A stretch of DNA of 64,000 nucleotides, taken from positions 353,621 to 417,620 of the IMG/VR virus record IMGVR_UViG_3300034072_000926; one strand, given 5' to 3'. The DNA is from a virus. Position 1 is the stretch's first letter, and the number at the start of each line of letters is the position of its first letter. A program made the position numbers and the translations under genes. Positions 51,029 through 58,418 of the stretch are shown here, piece after piece. The notes under the pieces were generated by a model. The model saw only the letters and a list, made by a program, of their open reading frames with translations, had not been told where the DNA came from and searched no databases.

Positions 51029-51382
51029 ATCCTGCAGACGGGCAGGTCGCCACGAATTGTGCTGATATGCTCCGTCGTAGACCATCAGGACGAGTTGCCA
51101 TCCGAACATACTGCGGCGAGGAGCAAAGCAGATAGGAAGTTCTCCAGCCTCTTTGGGTTCAAGCAGAGTGGACAGGCTCATCGTGCTCAGATGCTCGAGA
51201 GTCACATTGTGCCAGTTCTTCCCAATCTCAACCCATTTACTCGGAGACATGAAGAAGGTTTTGTATTCTTCGACCTTCTTCTCAGCCTGAAGGATGATGA
51301 CCGGATCCTTGAACCAGCGAGACTTGAGGGCGAAACGATACCGACCAGTGTGAGTGGAACGATAGTTAGAACCTTCAGACAT
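50972..51382 (-). CDS. Hypothetical protein (136 aa)
   Basis: ATG 51382 overlaps the previous gene by 8 nt; no clear ribosome site. Basic beta-rich protein (GRYRFALKSRWFKDPVIIL; MFGWQLVLMVYDG). Its 3' end overlaps the exonuclease gene by 57 bp on the other strand. Unknown. Confidence 0.75.
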   Translation of the reverse strand: MSEGSNYRSTHTGRYRFALKSRWFKDPVIILQAEKKVEEYKTFFMSPSKWVEIGKNWHNVTLEHLSTMSLSTLLEPKEAGELPICFAPRRSMFGWQLVLMVYDGAYQHNSWRPARLQDLTLKDGKISGGLGLMSRN

Positions 51383-51758
51383 TGTCGTCTGCCAGTGTCA
51401 ACATTGCAGCGCGCTGCTCTTCGGTCAGATTGTGATCCTTGACGAGAGTGTTGAGACGATCCCAGATGTTTCGCTGGATCTCGTAAACGCTCTGAACGAA
51501 CCGTCCGCCCTCCTTCAGAACGATAGATTCCCACCACATGAAATCGGTCACGGTGAGTTCCAGACGATATTCCTTCTCGACCTTGTTCCCAACTGTGGTC
51601 GGGACACTGATGCTCTTGAAGCTCTTGGCCACATCGTCAGGGACGATCTTGACCAGTTCACGGTAAAATTCCATGAACTGCTGGTGTTCCTCAGTCTCCT
51701 TCTGGCGAGCACCGGTGATGATGGCAATGAGGGACTTAAAAGCATTGAAGGGAATCAT
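51375..51758 (-). CDS. Hypothetical protein (127 aa)
   Basis: ATGA-coupled after GTGGAGATTGTTGA. Helical (EEHQQFMEFYRELVKIVPD) with a beta segment (EKEYRLELTVTDFMWWESI). Unknown. Confidence 0.8.
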   Translation of the reverse strand: MIPFNAFKSLIAIITGARQKETEEHQQFMEFYRELVKIVPDDVAKSFKSISVPTTVGNKVEKEYRLELTVTDFMWWESIVLKEGGRFVQSVYEIQRNIWDRLNTLVKDHNLTEEQRAAMLTLADDNV

Positions 51759-52351
51759 TCAACAATCTCCACAATGGCGCGCTTCTTACGAGGGCCAAGT
51801 TCGTGTCTACCAAGTTCGAGGGGCTTATCCCAACCGTTCTTGCGAGCCTGAGCCACAGACGGGAAGAAACCCAAGTCCACCATGAGGTGAGCCATTAGGG
51901 TCTTGTTCTGCGCCTGCATGTCCGCGATGCTGATACGGTCGGCTTTGCGCTGGGGATCGCCGTTGCTGTCAATATCCCACCAGCCTATCTTCTCACCACG
52001 TTTGATGCCCTCGCGAGCCTGTAGCTTGACTTGACCGAGCCAATCTTCTTTGGTTCGAGGCTCTCCGGATTGGAACCAACCCCAAAAACCCCAGTCATCA
52101 TCGCGGATAACCTCGAAGGTCTTGTCGCCGAATGTGAACTGACCGCGCAATGGCATAAAGTCGCCATCTTCCACGATAGTTTCATCCACACCTGGATCGG
52201 GAACAATCACACCGTGGGACTCGTGAATCTCATGGACCTTCGTCTCAATGAGATGACCCATCCACCACACTTCTTCCTCTTCAAGACGAAGGGTCTTGAA
52301 TTCAACGAAGCCGGGCTGAATAGCCGTGCCGGAAGGGAATAGAACTTTCAT
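51755..52351 (-). CDS. Hypothetical protein (198 aa)
   Basis: ATG after AGGGCAGACAT. Acidic beta-rich N-terminal half with Trp clusters (WGFWGWFQSG). The C-terminal segment (FFPSVAQARKNGWDKPLELG) has the look of a small recognition helix pair. Leads a three-gene unit. Unknown. Confidence 0.8.
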   Translation of the reverse strand: MKVLFPSGTAIQPGFVEFKTLRLEEEEVWWMGHLIETKVHEIHESHGVIVPDPGVDETIVEDGDFMPLRGQFTFGDKTFEVIRDDDWGFWGWFQSGEPRTKEDWLGQVKLQAREGIKRGEKIGWWDIDSNGDPQRKADRISIADMQAQNKTLMAHLMVDLGFFPSVAQARKNGWDKPLELGRHELGPRKKRAIVEIVE

Positions 52352-52361
52352 ATGTCTGCCC

Positions 52362-52388
52362 TATAGTTAAGCAGGTGAGATGTCAACC
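52362..52388 (-). promoter_or_regulatory. Promoter for 50972-52351
   Basis: -35 TTGACA, 15-bp spacer, -10 TATAGG, 10 nt to ATG. Confidence 0.65.
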
Positions 52389-52390
52389 GA

Positions 52391-52759
52391 TTAAATCCAG
52401 GGCTTGAGACCCTTAAGGATGTCTTCACGATCCTTTGGATCAATAGGTCCGATGCCAAGTGCGGTAATCATCGGGCGAGGGAAGACAGTCTTCCCTGCAT
52501 CCTTAATAAGAGCCACACCATATTTGTCCTTGTAGAGACGACTCAGCTTGTGGAGGGTTTCTTCATCGGCAACGAGACAAACCTTGGCTACTATGCCAGA
52601 GTCCCGATAAGCCTTGACAACATCTGGGAAGCGATCCAAAGCGTCAAAGACAGCCTCAGTGTAGGCGTGCCCGATCTGAGCACCCATCTTGCCACGATTG
52701 CCCTTGGACTCCTGAACAGCTTCCTTGCTCACAATACAGTAGAGTTTAAGTTCAGACAT
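52391..52759 (-). CDS. Peptidyl-tRNA hydrolase, PTH2 type (122 aa)
   Basis: GKMGAQIGHAYTEAVFDAL (about 23-41), VCLVADEETLHKLSRLYKD, VALIKDAGKT and ITALGIGPIDP follow the archaeal/eukaryotic Pth2 signature (GK-x-AQ-x-(S/G)HA, DAG(R/K)T, (T/A)-x-(L)GIGP). Predicted to free tRNA from stalled peptidyl-tRNA. Full family length. Overlaps the upstream gene by 8 nt. Unusual in a bacterial virus. Confidence 0.85.
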   Translation of the reverse strand: MSELKLYCIVSKEAVQESKGNRGKMGAQIGHAYTEAVFDALDRFPDVVKAYRDSGIVAKVCLVADEETLHKLSRLYKDKYGVALIKDAGKTVFPRPMITALGIGPIDPKDREDILKGLKPWI

Positions 52760-53054
52760 TCTCTAATTTCCATACCATTGCTGCTGCTCGACCGTTATCT
52801 CTAGCCAGCACATAAATGGTGGTATAGAAGATAGCTTCGTTGGTTGCCTTCATGATACGGCCGAGTTTCGAGTCTCCTTGGCGAATAATATCCGCTTCGG
52901 GAAAAATCCCAAAAGTTGCTAAGAAATCATCGAGACTTCCTTGAATAGCAAGCTCATGAGTATCCGAAAACGTGAATCCCTGACTATTATTGGTGAGAGA
53001 TTTCACATAATCGCGCTTCTTTTCGGCACGATCTTCAAGTTCTGATAGTGTCAT
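52752..53054 (-). CDS. Hypothetical protein (100 aa)
   Basis: ATG 53054 after TAAGGC; the -10 TATAGT ends 5 nt before ATG. Charged N-terminus (SELEDRAEKKRDYVKSLT) and a beta/alpha body (EAIFYTTIYVLARDNGRAA). Co-transcribed with Pth2. Unknown. Confidence 0.8.
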   Translation of the reverse strand: MTLSELEDRAEKKRDYVKSLTNNSQGFTFSDTHELAIQGSLDDFLATFGIFPEADIIRQGDSKLGRIMKATNEAIFYTTIYVLARDNGRAAAMVWKLENV

Positions 53055-53059
53055 GCCTT

Positions 53060-53089
53060 ACTATAGCGCAAGGTAGAACAGTTAATCAA
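53060..53089 (-). promoter_or_regulatory. Promoter of the Pth2 unit, leaderless class
   Basis: -35 TTGATT, 18-bp spacer, -10 TATAGT, 5 nt to ATG. Confidence 0.6.
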
Positions 53090-53241
53090 TTTTTAAGGAA
53101 GGCACAAGCTATCTTGCAACAGGAGCCACACTTGACTGCGCAGCCGAGGATCGAATATGCTTCATGAGGGCTTTTGGCGCCTGCTGCCTTAGCCTTTGCG
53201 AGTTTCGTTTCGTTGATATTATTGCAGGAACAAACGATCAT
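53086..53241 (-). CDS. Bfd-like [2Fe-2S] ferredoxin (51 aa)
   Basis: ATG 53241 after GAGGTGAAT. MIVCSCNNINETKLAKAK supplies C-x-C and GCAVKCGSCCKIA the C-x2-C pair, the pattern of bacterioferritin-associated ferredoxin and BFD domains. KAAGAKSPHEAYSILG matches the helical linker. Bfd binds a [2Fe-2S] cluster and helps release iron from bacterioferritin; here it may tap host iron or serve an electron-transfer role. Single-gene unit. Confidence 0.85.
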   Translation of the reverse strand: MIVCSCNNINETKLAKAKAAGAKSPHEAYSILGCAVKCGSCCKIACAFLKN

Positions 53242-53256
53242 ATTCACCTCATCTCA

Positions 53257-53286
53257 TATTTACATGAAATGAAAGGTGGTTGTCAA
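53257..53286 (-). promoter_or_regulatory. Promoter of the Bfd-like gene
   Basis: -35 TTGACA, 18-bp spacer, -10 TAAATA preceded by TG; partial CACCT/AGGTG arms. Confidence 0.6.
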
Positions 53287-53570
53287 GCCAAGGTAAGGCG
53301 CAAAAGAACAGCTGATTGAACACCGTGCTTCTTCGCGTGATAGAACACCTGCCCGTCACGCTCGAACTGTTCGATGAGTGCGTGGTATTCACTCTCAAAG
53401 CGTTGCCAAGACCTATTGCCCGGATCGCCGAAACCAGTCATGTAGTCATGTGCAAGAGTCCACGTCTCTCGCATATTGCGATCGGTTGCACGATGTCCCA
53501 TTTTGATATGATACATCTTAAGAGCTTCGAATGATGCCTTCATTCGTTCCCGTAGATCGTCAATAGTCAT
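53283..53570 (-). CDS. VFYHAKKHG family copy 2 (95 aa)
   Basis: Overlaps the previous gene by 11 nt. N-terminal DDLRERMKASFEALKMY and C-terminal GQVFYHAKKHGVQSAVLLRL align with copy 1 next door. Helical. Unknown. Confidence 0.8.
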   Translation of the reverse strand: MTIDDLRERMKASFEALKMYHIKMGHRATDRNMRETWTLAHDYMTGFGDPGNRSWQRFESEYHALIEQFERDGQVFYHAKKHGVQSAVLLRLTLA

Positions 53571-53835
53571 TGGAAAGCTTCAACAGCATAGCTGATTGCA
53601 ACCCATGCTTCTTTGCATGATAGAAGACGTCTCCGGCACGAACAAGTCGTGTCGCAATGTCTCGATACTGGGCGGTAATATTTGGCGACTTTACAACAAC
53701 CTTCTTGCAAAAGGCATAATGCTCACGCATTGATTTATTGCGTACGCCATTTGGAGGATTCATCGACTCACGATAAGCGGAATACTCAGCAAAGACCCTC
53801 TTGAGGTCCTCACGTAGATCATTCAGGGTCGTCAT
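53560..53835 (-). CDS. VFYHAKKHG family copy 1 (91 aa)
   Basis: ATGA-coupled to 53832. NDLREDLKRVFAEYSAY and GDVFYHAKKHGLQSAMLLKL mirror copy 2, so this is a tandem duplication. Unknown. Confidence 0.8.
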   Translation of the reverse strand: MTTLNDLREDLKRVFAEYSAYRESMNPPNGVRNKSMREHYAFCKKVVVKSPNITAQYRDIATRLVRAGDVFYHAKKHGLQSAMLLKLSNDY

Positions 53836-54119
53836 AGTTTGCCAGTCATCCTTAGACGCTTGGCACGACGATAGGCCCAGGAACGAAACTTCTTCAGCTT
53901 TGCATCACGAGCAATCCAGTTCTTAGTCAGTCGGACCTTCTCACGATCATACGGGAAGGTTGCCTGCTTCACTCTCTCATATTCTTCCTTAGAAGGGAAG
54001 GCGCAGCTATAACGACCGTGGGGACGACGTTCCTCGACAATCTTCCAGAACCGCCGGAGATAGTCCTGTCGATTCCACCGAATTAAAGTCTGAGCAATCG
54101 AAAGCGGTGTAAGCGTCAC
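53832..54119 (-). CDS. Highly basic protein (95 aa)
   Basis: GTG start at 54119 after ACGGATAAATCT. Arg/Lys-rich throughout (LIRWNRQDYLRRFWKIVEER; KKFRSWAYRRAKRLRM). Probably nucleic-acid or ribosome binding. Unknown. Confidence 0.75.
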   Translation of the reverse strand: MTLTPLSIAQTLIRWNRQDYLRRFWKIVEERRPHGRYSCAFPSKEEYERVKQATFPYDREKVRLTKNWIARDAKLKKFRSWAYRRAKRLRMTGKL

Positions 54120-54123
54120 AGAT

Positions 54124-54333
54124 TTATCCGTCTAATTTATGGGCCAATACATCAGCTTGTTCAGCCAGATTGAGCGCACCGAACTTTGTCCATAGCGCGG
54201 CCTTCTGAAGCGAGTCAACACCTTTTTGACCCATCTTCTCAAGTTCAGACATGGGAAGATTGCGAATGCTCGCAATGATCACGCCTTCACTATCAAGGGT
54301 CAAATCGATCGTTATGACGGGTTTATCGCTCAC
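54124..54333 (-). CDS. Hypothetical protein (69 aa)
   Basis: GTG start (GTGA overlap) after AAGGATAAGAA. Short beta start (PVITIDLTLDSEGVIIAS), helical end. Unknown. Confidence 0.8.
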   Translation of the reverse strand: MSDKPVITIDLTLDSEGVIIASIRNLPMSELEKMGQKGVDSLQKAALWTKFGALNLAEQADVLAHKLDG

Positions 54334-54599
54334 TTCTTATCCTTCGCTCTAGCCTGCCTGTCAGACTTCACAGCCTGCACTATAGCGTGATAGAGGAACT
54401 TCTCCAAGCCTGCACGTGGCGCATCCTTGAAGCCGTCTCGGATGGCCCTCTTTACCTCATCTGGAATACCATCCTCACCGAATTTTGCACCCTTGGATAC
54501 CCAGGCCGCATACTCGATCTGAGCAATCGCAACATCAAGGAGATCAGCGTCTGGCTTATCTTGGAAGCCTTCGAGCAAAGGATGGTCGCGATATTCCAT
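54330..54599 (-). CDS. Hypothetical helical protein (89 aa)
   Basis: ATG (TAATG) after AATAAGGCTCGG. Helical with basic tail (VKSDRQARAKDKK). Unknown. Confidence 0.8.
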   Translation of the reverse strand: MEYRDHPLLEGFQDKPDADLLDVAIAQIEYAAWVSKGAKFGEDGIPDEVKRAIRDGFKDAPRAGLEKFLYHAIVQAVKSDRQARAKDKK

Positions 54600-54811
54600 T
54601 ACCGAGCCTTATTCTTGAGCATCGTTTCGAGGAACTGGATCTTCAGCTTCGGAGCGCGAGCCGGCGTAGCCATCTTGGGCTTGCTGGAGACCACCGGACG
54701 GATGCGAGCAGTCATCCCGGTCGCGTAAGCGTCTTCCATCAACTGGGCGCGCTCTGCTGCGGTCATCGGGGCCAGGGTTGCTGCGGCTGCTGCAATCACG
54801 ATCGAAAACAT
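54599..54811 (-). CDS. Small possibly exported protein (70 aa)
   Basis: ATG 54811 after AAGGAGATACAG. Ala-rich hydrophobic N-terminus (FSIVIAAAAATLAPMTAAE) could be a signal peptide. The rest is basic (KMATPARAPKLKIQFLE). Leads the six-gene 53283-54811 unit. Confidence 0.75.
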   Translation of the reverse strand: MFSIVIAAAAATLAPMTAAERAQLMEDAYATGMTARIRPVVSSKPKMATPARAPKLKIQFLETMLKNKAR

Positions 54812-54817
54812 CTGTAT

Positions 54818-54862
54818 CTCCTTGTTGTCTTGCAACCTGGTATATAGGTTTTCAACAAGGAG
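54818..54862 (-). repeat. 10-bp inverted repeat with gene-specific arms
   Basis: CTCCTTGTTG (54818-54827) and CAACAAGGAG (54853-54862). One is the leader with Shine-Dalgarno, the other the promoter spacer. Confidence 0.85.
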
Positions 54863-54866
54863 TCAA
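54839..54866 (-). promoter_or_regulatory. Promoter for 53283-54811
   Basis: -35 TTGACT, -10 region TATATACC at 14-16 bp. Confidence 0.65.
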
Positions 54867-54882
54867 CACCTAATCTCCTGAA

Positions 54883-55107
54883 TCACGCATAGATGGTTTC
54901 GCTGACCGTCCAGTCGTTTTCGTTGCACCACTGTTCTGCCTCAGCAAGATCACCTGCCTTGTAGAGATAGTCGTAATTGTCGTCCTTGAGACCATAGCGG
55001 AGATTCTCAAGTGAATCGTCCTCCTCCATGATGTCCTCAAATACGTTTGAGAACAGGACGAATACCGCGCCGTCACAATCGACAAGGGTCGCAGGTTTAT
55101 CCGACAT
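54883..55107 (-). CDS. Small acidic protein (74 aa)
   Basis: ATG after GAGGAGAACGTGA. Strongly acidic (FEDIMEEDDSLENLRYG; EAEQWCNENDWTVSE), the kind of composition seen in DNA mimics, though unproven. Last gene of the HD unit. Confidence 0.75.
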   Translation of the reverse strand: MSDKPATLVDCDGAVFVLFSNVFEDIMEEDDSLENLRYGLKDDNYDYLYKAGDLAEAEQWCNENDWTVSETIYA

Positions 55108-55606
55108 TCACGTTCTCCTCAAAGAACTGGTTCGCGTCCTCGACATAGCGGAAAGCATAGAGGATGCCATTTGCGGCGCGCCAGGTGTATCGATGTTCGC
55201 TTATCACTTCACTCGGTATCATATCGAAATGCGGAATGAACACACAATACCAAGTTGATGCCGAACCTGAACGAGTCGTGACCATACGTTCGGCCCACTT
55301 CGGAAGTGAAGCATTTCGCTTCAGATAATCCGACACGCATTCACCATGGTGAACGTCGTCCGTTGACAGATTGTCGAGAACTTCCATACGCTCGATTTCA
55401 GACTGGACGACGCGCTTGGTAATCTCGAGAGCATTTGGATTAGAATGCTCGAGGAACTTCAGCGCAACGGTGTCGGAATTGTAGGGATAGAGTTGAATTC
55501 GACGCTGACGATGCAAACGAATGAGCTGAATCGGAGCATCAAAGGAAAGATGATATGCGCCTGACCATTTCGATTTGGCTTTTACGCGCTTGTTCAGAAG
55601 AATCAT
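55097..55606 (-). CDS. Hypothetical protein (169 aa)
   Basis: ATG 55606 (ATGA) after GGGAGTTGGT. Basic N-terminal half (LIRLHRQRRIQLYPYNSD), alpha/beta C-terminal half with an acidic end. Unknown. Confidence 0.8.
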   Translation of the reverse strand: MILLNKRVKAKSKWSGAYHLSFDAPIQLIRLHRQRRIQLYPYNSDTVALKFLEHSNPNALEITKRVVQSEIERMEVLDNLSTDDVHHGECVSDYLKRNASLPKWAERMVTTRSGSASTWYCVFIPHFDMIPSEVISEHRYTWRAANGILYAFRYVEDANQFFEENVNVG

Positions 55607-56238
55607 ACCAACTCCCAATCAGAATCCTTAACATCCAGGCGAGCCGAGAACTTCTCGATCATCACGCTAACATCCTGGAACAACTGCTCGTCACCATCCT
55701 TCAGACCGGGCAGCACATCAGCCTTTTCCTGCACCCACTTGCGGGCAAAACCGGGGTCATTGGCAACAATGCTGGGCATGTTGGACTTGATGTCGGCGAG
55801 CTTGACAGTCTGCCGCTCCGGCGTTGCCCGCCAGGCATGCTCCTTGTCAATGTCCTTCCGAACCTTGCGATTCCCGTCGGACAGCTGACTCACGTCAGTT
55901 ACCTCGTAGACACCGGTCACAATCTGGCTCGCGACATCATCGCCAAACCTCTTGCCGAACGCCTCACGGATATCACCGAGTCCCTTGTGGGTATCCTCAA
56001 CCACGTCATGCAACAGCGCAACAGCAATCGTCACGGAATCGTTGTGCTTGGACAACGACACCATCTTTGCAACTTGGATAGGATGAACCTCATAGTGGGC
56101 ACCACTATACTTGCGACGCTGGCCTCCCAGCTCAGGGTCAGGCTTCAGCGCATGATTGCGATGTGCGTCGATCATGAACTCCATCGCAAAAATCACGATG
56201 GAATCCTGCATCACGTCATATGTGGTCTCGTTTGTCAT
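55603..56238 (-). CDS. HD-domain (p)ppGpp hydrolase-like protein (211 aa)
   Basis: HPIQVAKMV, LLHDVVEDT (HD-x2-ED) and VKLADIKSNM match the hydrolase domain of RelA/SpoT and small alarmone hydrolases (MESH1-like). No synthetase domain. Predicted Mn-dependent removal of pyrophosphate from (p)ppGpp or a related nucleotide, which would counter the stringent response. -10 TATGCA ends 6 nt before ATG: leaderless. Confidence 0.85.
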   Translation of the reverse strand: MTNETTYDVMQDSIVIFAMEFMIDAHRNHALKPDPELGGQRRKYSGAHYEVHPIQVAKMVSLSKHNDSVTIAVALLHDVVEDTHKGLGDIREAFGKRFGDDVASQIVTGVYEVTDVSQLSDGNRKVRKDIDKEHAWRATPERQTVKLADIKSNMPSIVANDPGFARKWVQEKADVLPGLKDGDEQLFQDVSVMIEKFSARLDVKDSDWELV

Positions 56239-56244
56239 GCTCTG

Positions 56245-56272
56245 TGCATAACATAGGTGACCTGTTTGTCAA
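56245..56272 (-). promoter_or_regulatory. Promoter of the HD unit, leaderless class
   Basis: -35 TTGACA, extended -10 TGT-TATGCA, 6 nt to ATG. Confidence 0.7.
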
Positions 56273-56279
56273 CCAAAAG

Positions 56280-56702
56280 TTATCCGACGATTTTCAGGAA
56301 ATGGTCATTCCATGTCAACTTGAACCAAGCTGCGGTGCTCTTGTCAAACAATCGTATAATAATGACATGCTGCGATATCACGGGAGCCTTTGCTCCTAAA
56401 GCGACAAGATACGAATCCTTGAACTCAACCTCTCGTTTGTCGACTTTAACCTCAAAGAGAATGTTCATCCCATTAAGCCAAGCAATCGAGGGATGCTTCT
56501 TTGCCGCGACTAACCGAGCCCTGTCCCAGCCCTCGGGATTTGTTTCAAGACTTCTGATACGACGCAACTCCTCAGAAGCATCGGCTAGCGGCATATTGAG
56601 ATACTTTGCCTTCTTAAGGAAGTCTCTCTCGAGTTTTTCGATCTTAACTTTGGGCGGTGGTTTGACGACCGACGAATCTAGGGCGAGAGCAAATTCTATC
56701 AT
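56280..56702 (-). CDS. Hypothetical protein (140 aa)
   Basis: ATG 56702 after TTGGAGGCGCTA. Helical N-terminus, then beta (MNILFEVKVDKREVEFKDSY; HVIIIRLFDKSTAAWFKL). The end resembles the DAMLFKLxW family at 30 kb. Unknown. Confidence 0.8.
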   Translation of the reverse strand: MIEFALALDSSVVKPPPKVKIEKLERDFLKKAKYLNMPLADASEELRRIRSLETNPEGWDRARLVAAKKHPSIAWLNGMNILFEVKVDKREVEFKDSYLVALGAKAPVISQHVIIIRLFDKSTAAWFKLTWNDHFLKIVG

Positions 56703-56776
56703 TAGCGCCTCCAAGACACGACACAAATCCTTCCAGAGAAGCTTATCTGTGCGCTTTGAGTCAAGGTCATCTTCCT

Positions 56777-56805
56777 TAAATACAGCGTTGCCAGTCTAGA
56801 GTCAA
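56777..56805 (-). promoter_or_regulatory. Promoter for 56280-56702
   Basis: -35 TTGACT, 17-bp spacer, -10 TATTTA; leader about 70 nt. A second TTGACT lies at 56758-56763. Confidence 0.6.
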
Positions 56806-56816
56806 GCTGGTAAGAT
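56788..56816 (+). promoter_or_regulatory. Plus-strand promoter for 56827-57387
   Basis: -35 TTGCCA, 17-bp spacer, extended -10 TGG-TAAGAT; overlaps the divergent minus promoter. Confidence 0.6.
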
Positions 56817-56826
56817 CGGAGGCATA

Positions 56827-57387
56827 GTGAAGAAGCTCGTCCTTGCAGCTTGTTTGTTTCTGACTGGATGCGCTACCGCATCACGCGATACCTATCCTAT
56901 TCGTTCCGCCACTGAAGAGATGCTCATCAGCGAAGCCGCAGAAGATGCAGCTCGTCAGATAATCATCACGATTCCCAAGGGACGACGCTGCTATCTTGAT
57001 ACCACAAACTTCGAGGGACTCGATGGTCGTTATGCAGTCTCGGCCGTGCGACAGAAGCTCTTAGAGCAAGGAATCGCACTTATGGAAACAAGGTTAGAAG
57101 CTGACACAATCATTGAGATAAGGACTGGCGTTCTCTCCATCGACAGCATCGGCAAGAGCATCATGATCCCCGCCATTCCAATTGGACAGATCATCCCTCA
57201 GATCACCACACCACTATCCTATAACCAGTGGTCGCGTCGCCGAGACGAGGGTATCGCCAAGATCAGTGCCTTTGCGTATGACAAGAAGACTGGAACCCTC
57301 TTGAGCGTAGCTGAGTCTGTTATTGGCAGGTCACATCGTCGCCGAATTAACGGACAACAGGTCGTCGTCTCTAAACAAGCGAACTGA
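56827..57387 (+). CDS. Lipoprotein, DUF6655-like (186 aa)
   Basis: GTG start after GGAGGCATA. Signal peptide with lipobox FLTGC (Cys about 15). YLDTTNFEGLDGRYAVSAVR, DTIIEIRTGVLSID and AKISAFAYDKKTGTLL recall a lipoprotein family of alphaproteobacteria (DUF6655-like, from memory). Probably acquired from a host. Role unknown. 3' end overlaps the convergent HD gene by 17 bp. Confidence 0.8.
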   Translation: MKKLVLAACLFLTGCATASRDTYPIRSATEEMLISEAAEDAARQIIITIPKGRRCYLDTTNFEGLDGRYAVSAVRQKLLEQGIALMETRLEADTIIEIRTGVLSIDSIGKSIMIPAIPIGQIIPQITTPLSYNQWSRRRDEGIAKISAFAYDKKTGTLLSVAESVIGRSHRRRINGQQVVVSKQAN

Positions 57388-58039
57388 CGATCTTCTCCGG
57401 ATCAGAGGTCAAAATCGTCCTCTCCAGATCCAAATTAGCCTTAGCATGTTTCACCAGTCGTTTTGCCTGGTGGGTATAGAACATGAGTGCTGGATCAATT
57501 GTGGAAAGGAACTTGAGCCTATTCTCCACATAGACGTCCTTGCCGTAGATACTATATTCGCGCCAGATGTTCTTGGCATATTCCAAATAATGATGGTCAG
57601 GGCACAGAAAGATGTGCATATCCGCATCGCTCATCATCTTGTAGATCAGCGATGCATCAGCATCCGGCTTATGGTTTGCGGTCATTCGAATGAGACTGGC
57701 GACCAGATTGCTCTTTGCAACGATCTTCTGATAAATCCCGCTTGCCTTGCTATATACCTCCCATTGCTGGGCCGACATTTCCTCATTGTCCTTGCGCATA
57801 ACATAATAGACAACGTCATGATAGAACAGTGCAAACTTGACCAGAACAGCATCTTCGCCGTTGCCATAATGACGATTCACAAAACGGATGCACTCAGCAA
57901 TGTGCTGGAATGTATGATAGAACCGTCCAGGCTCACTGTAAGCAGTGCGAAGACGGAAGAACTCTTTCAGAGACGGACGAACACCCACGGCCAAGTGGAT
58001 GGACACCCATTCCTTGAATAGAAACAAATCGTTCTTCAT
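57371..58039 (-). CDS. HD-superfamily phosphohydrolase, COG4339-like (222 aa)
   Basis: FYHTFQHIAECIRF, FALFYHDVVY, MTANHKPDAD and MSDADMHIFLCPD give the H...HD...H...D metal ligands. Their spacing is that of the predicted metal-dependent HD hydrolases with the (R)YH-x3-H start. ATG after AGAGAGGACGT. Likely hydrolyses a nucleotide phosphate; substrate unknown. Second HD hydrolase within 2 kb. Confidence 0.85.
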   Translation of the reverse strand: MKNDLFLFKEWVSIHLAVGVRPSLKEFFRLRTAYSEPGRFYHTFQHIAECIRFVNRHYGNGEDAVLVKFALFYHDVVYYVMRKDNEEMSAQQWEVYSKASGIYQKIVAKSNLVASLIRMTANHKPDADASLIYKMMSDADMHIFLCPDHHYLEYAKNIWREYSIYGKDVYVENRLKFLSTIDPALMFYTHQAKRLVKHAKANLDLERTILTSDPEKIVSSLV

Positions 58040-58053
58040 ACGTCCTCTCTACC

Positions 58054-58081
58054 ACTATACAGGATTATTGCTTCAAATCAA
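58054..58081 (-). promoter_or_regulatory. Promoter for 57371-58039
   Basis: -35 TTGATT, 16-bp spacer, -10 TATAGT preceded by TG. Confidence 0.75.
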
Positions 58082-58418
58082 CAGGAGTTATTTCCTTTGG
58101 AGCATCCGGACGAGTCTCGCCGATGCTCTTCAGCTTTTCGTCCTGTTCTTTCTGTAGTTCTGCCTCTCGTTGCGCAGCATTCATGTCCATCAGGTCATTG
58201 CATTCGCCCCTCGTGAACACGCCATCGGCTTTAGATTTCAGAATGAAGATCCTGAAATTGGGATGGGTTTCATAGAAGGACTCGAACAGACTGTAGCAGG
58301 AATCTGAGGCACGTTCGTTGTCACGATGGTGGTTCATGTAATAGGGAAAGCCTACCCCAAAACCCACTATCACTGCACAACATGAAGCGAACAGTAAAGC
58401 TGATGATCGATTAGACAA
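58065..58418 (-). CDS. Membrane-anchored protein (117 aa)
   Basis: TTG 58418 after GAGGAGGAAGAGA, inside the end of the LysRS gene. Signal-anchor (ALLFASCCAVIVGFGVGFPY), then a soluble helical domain with Cys and acidic residues. Co-transcribed with LysRS. Unknown. Confidence 0.75.
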   Translation of the reverse strand: MSNRSSALLFASCCAVIVGFGVGFPYYMNHHRDNERASDSCYSLFESFYETHPNFRIFILKSKADGVFTRGECNDLMDMNAAQREAELQKEQDEKLKSIGETRPDAPKEITPVDLKQ

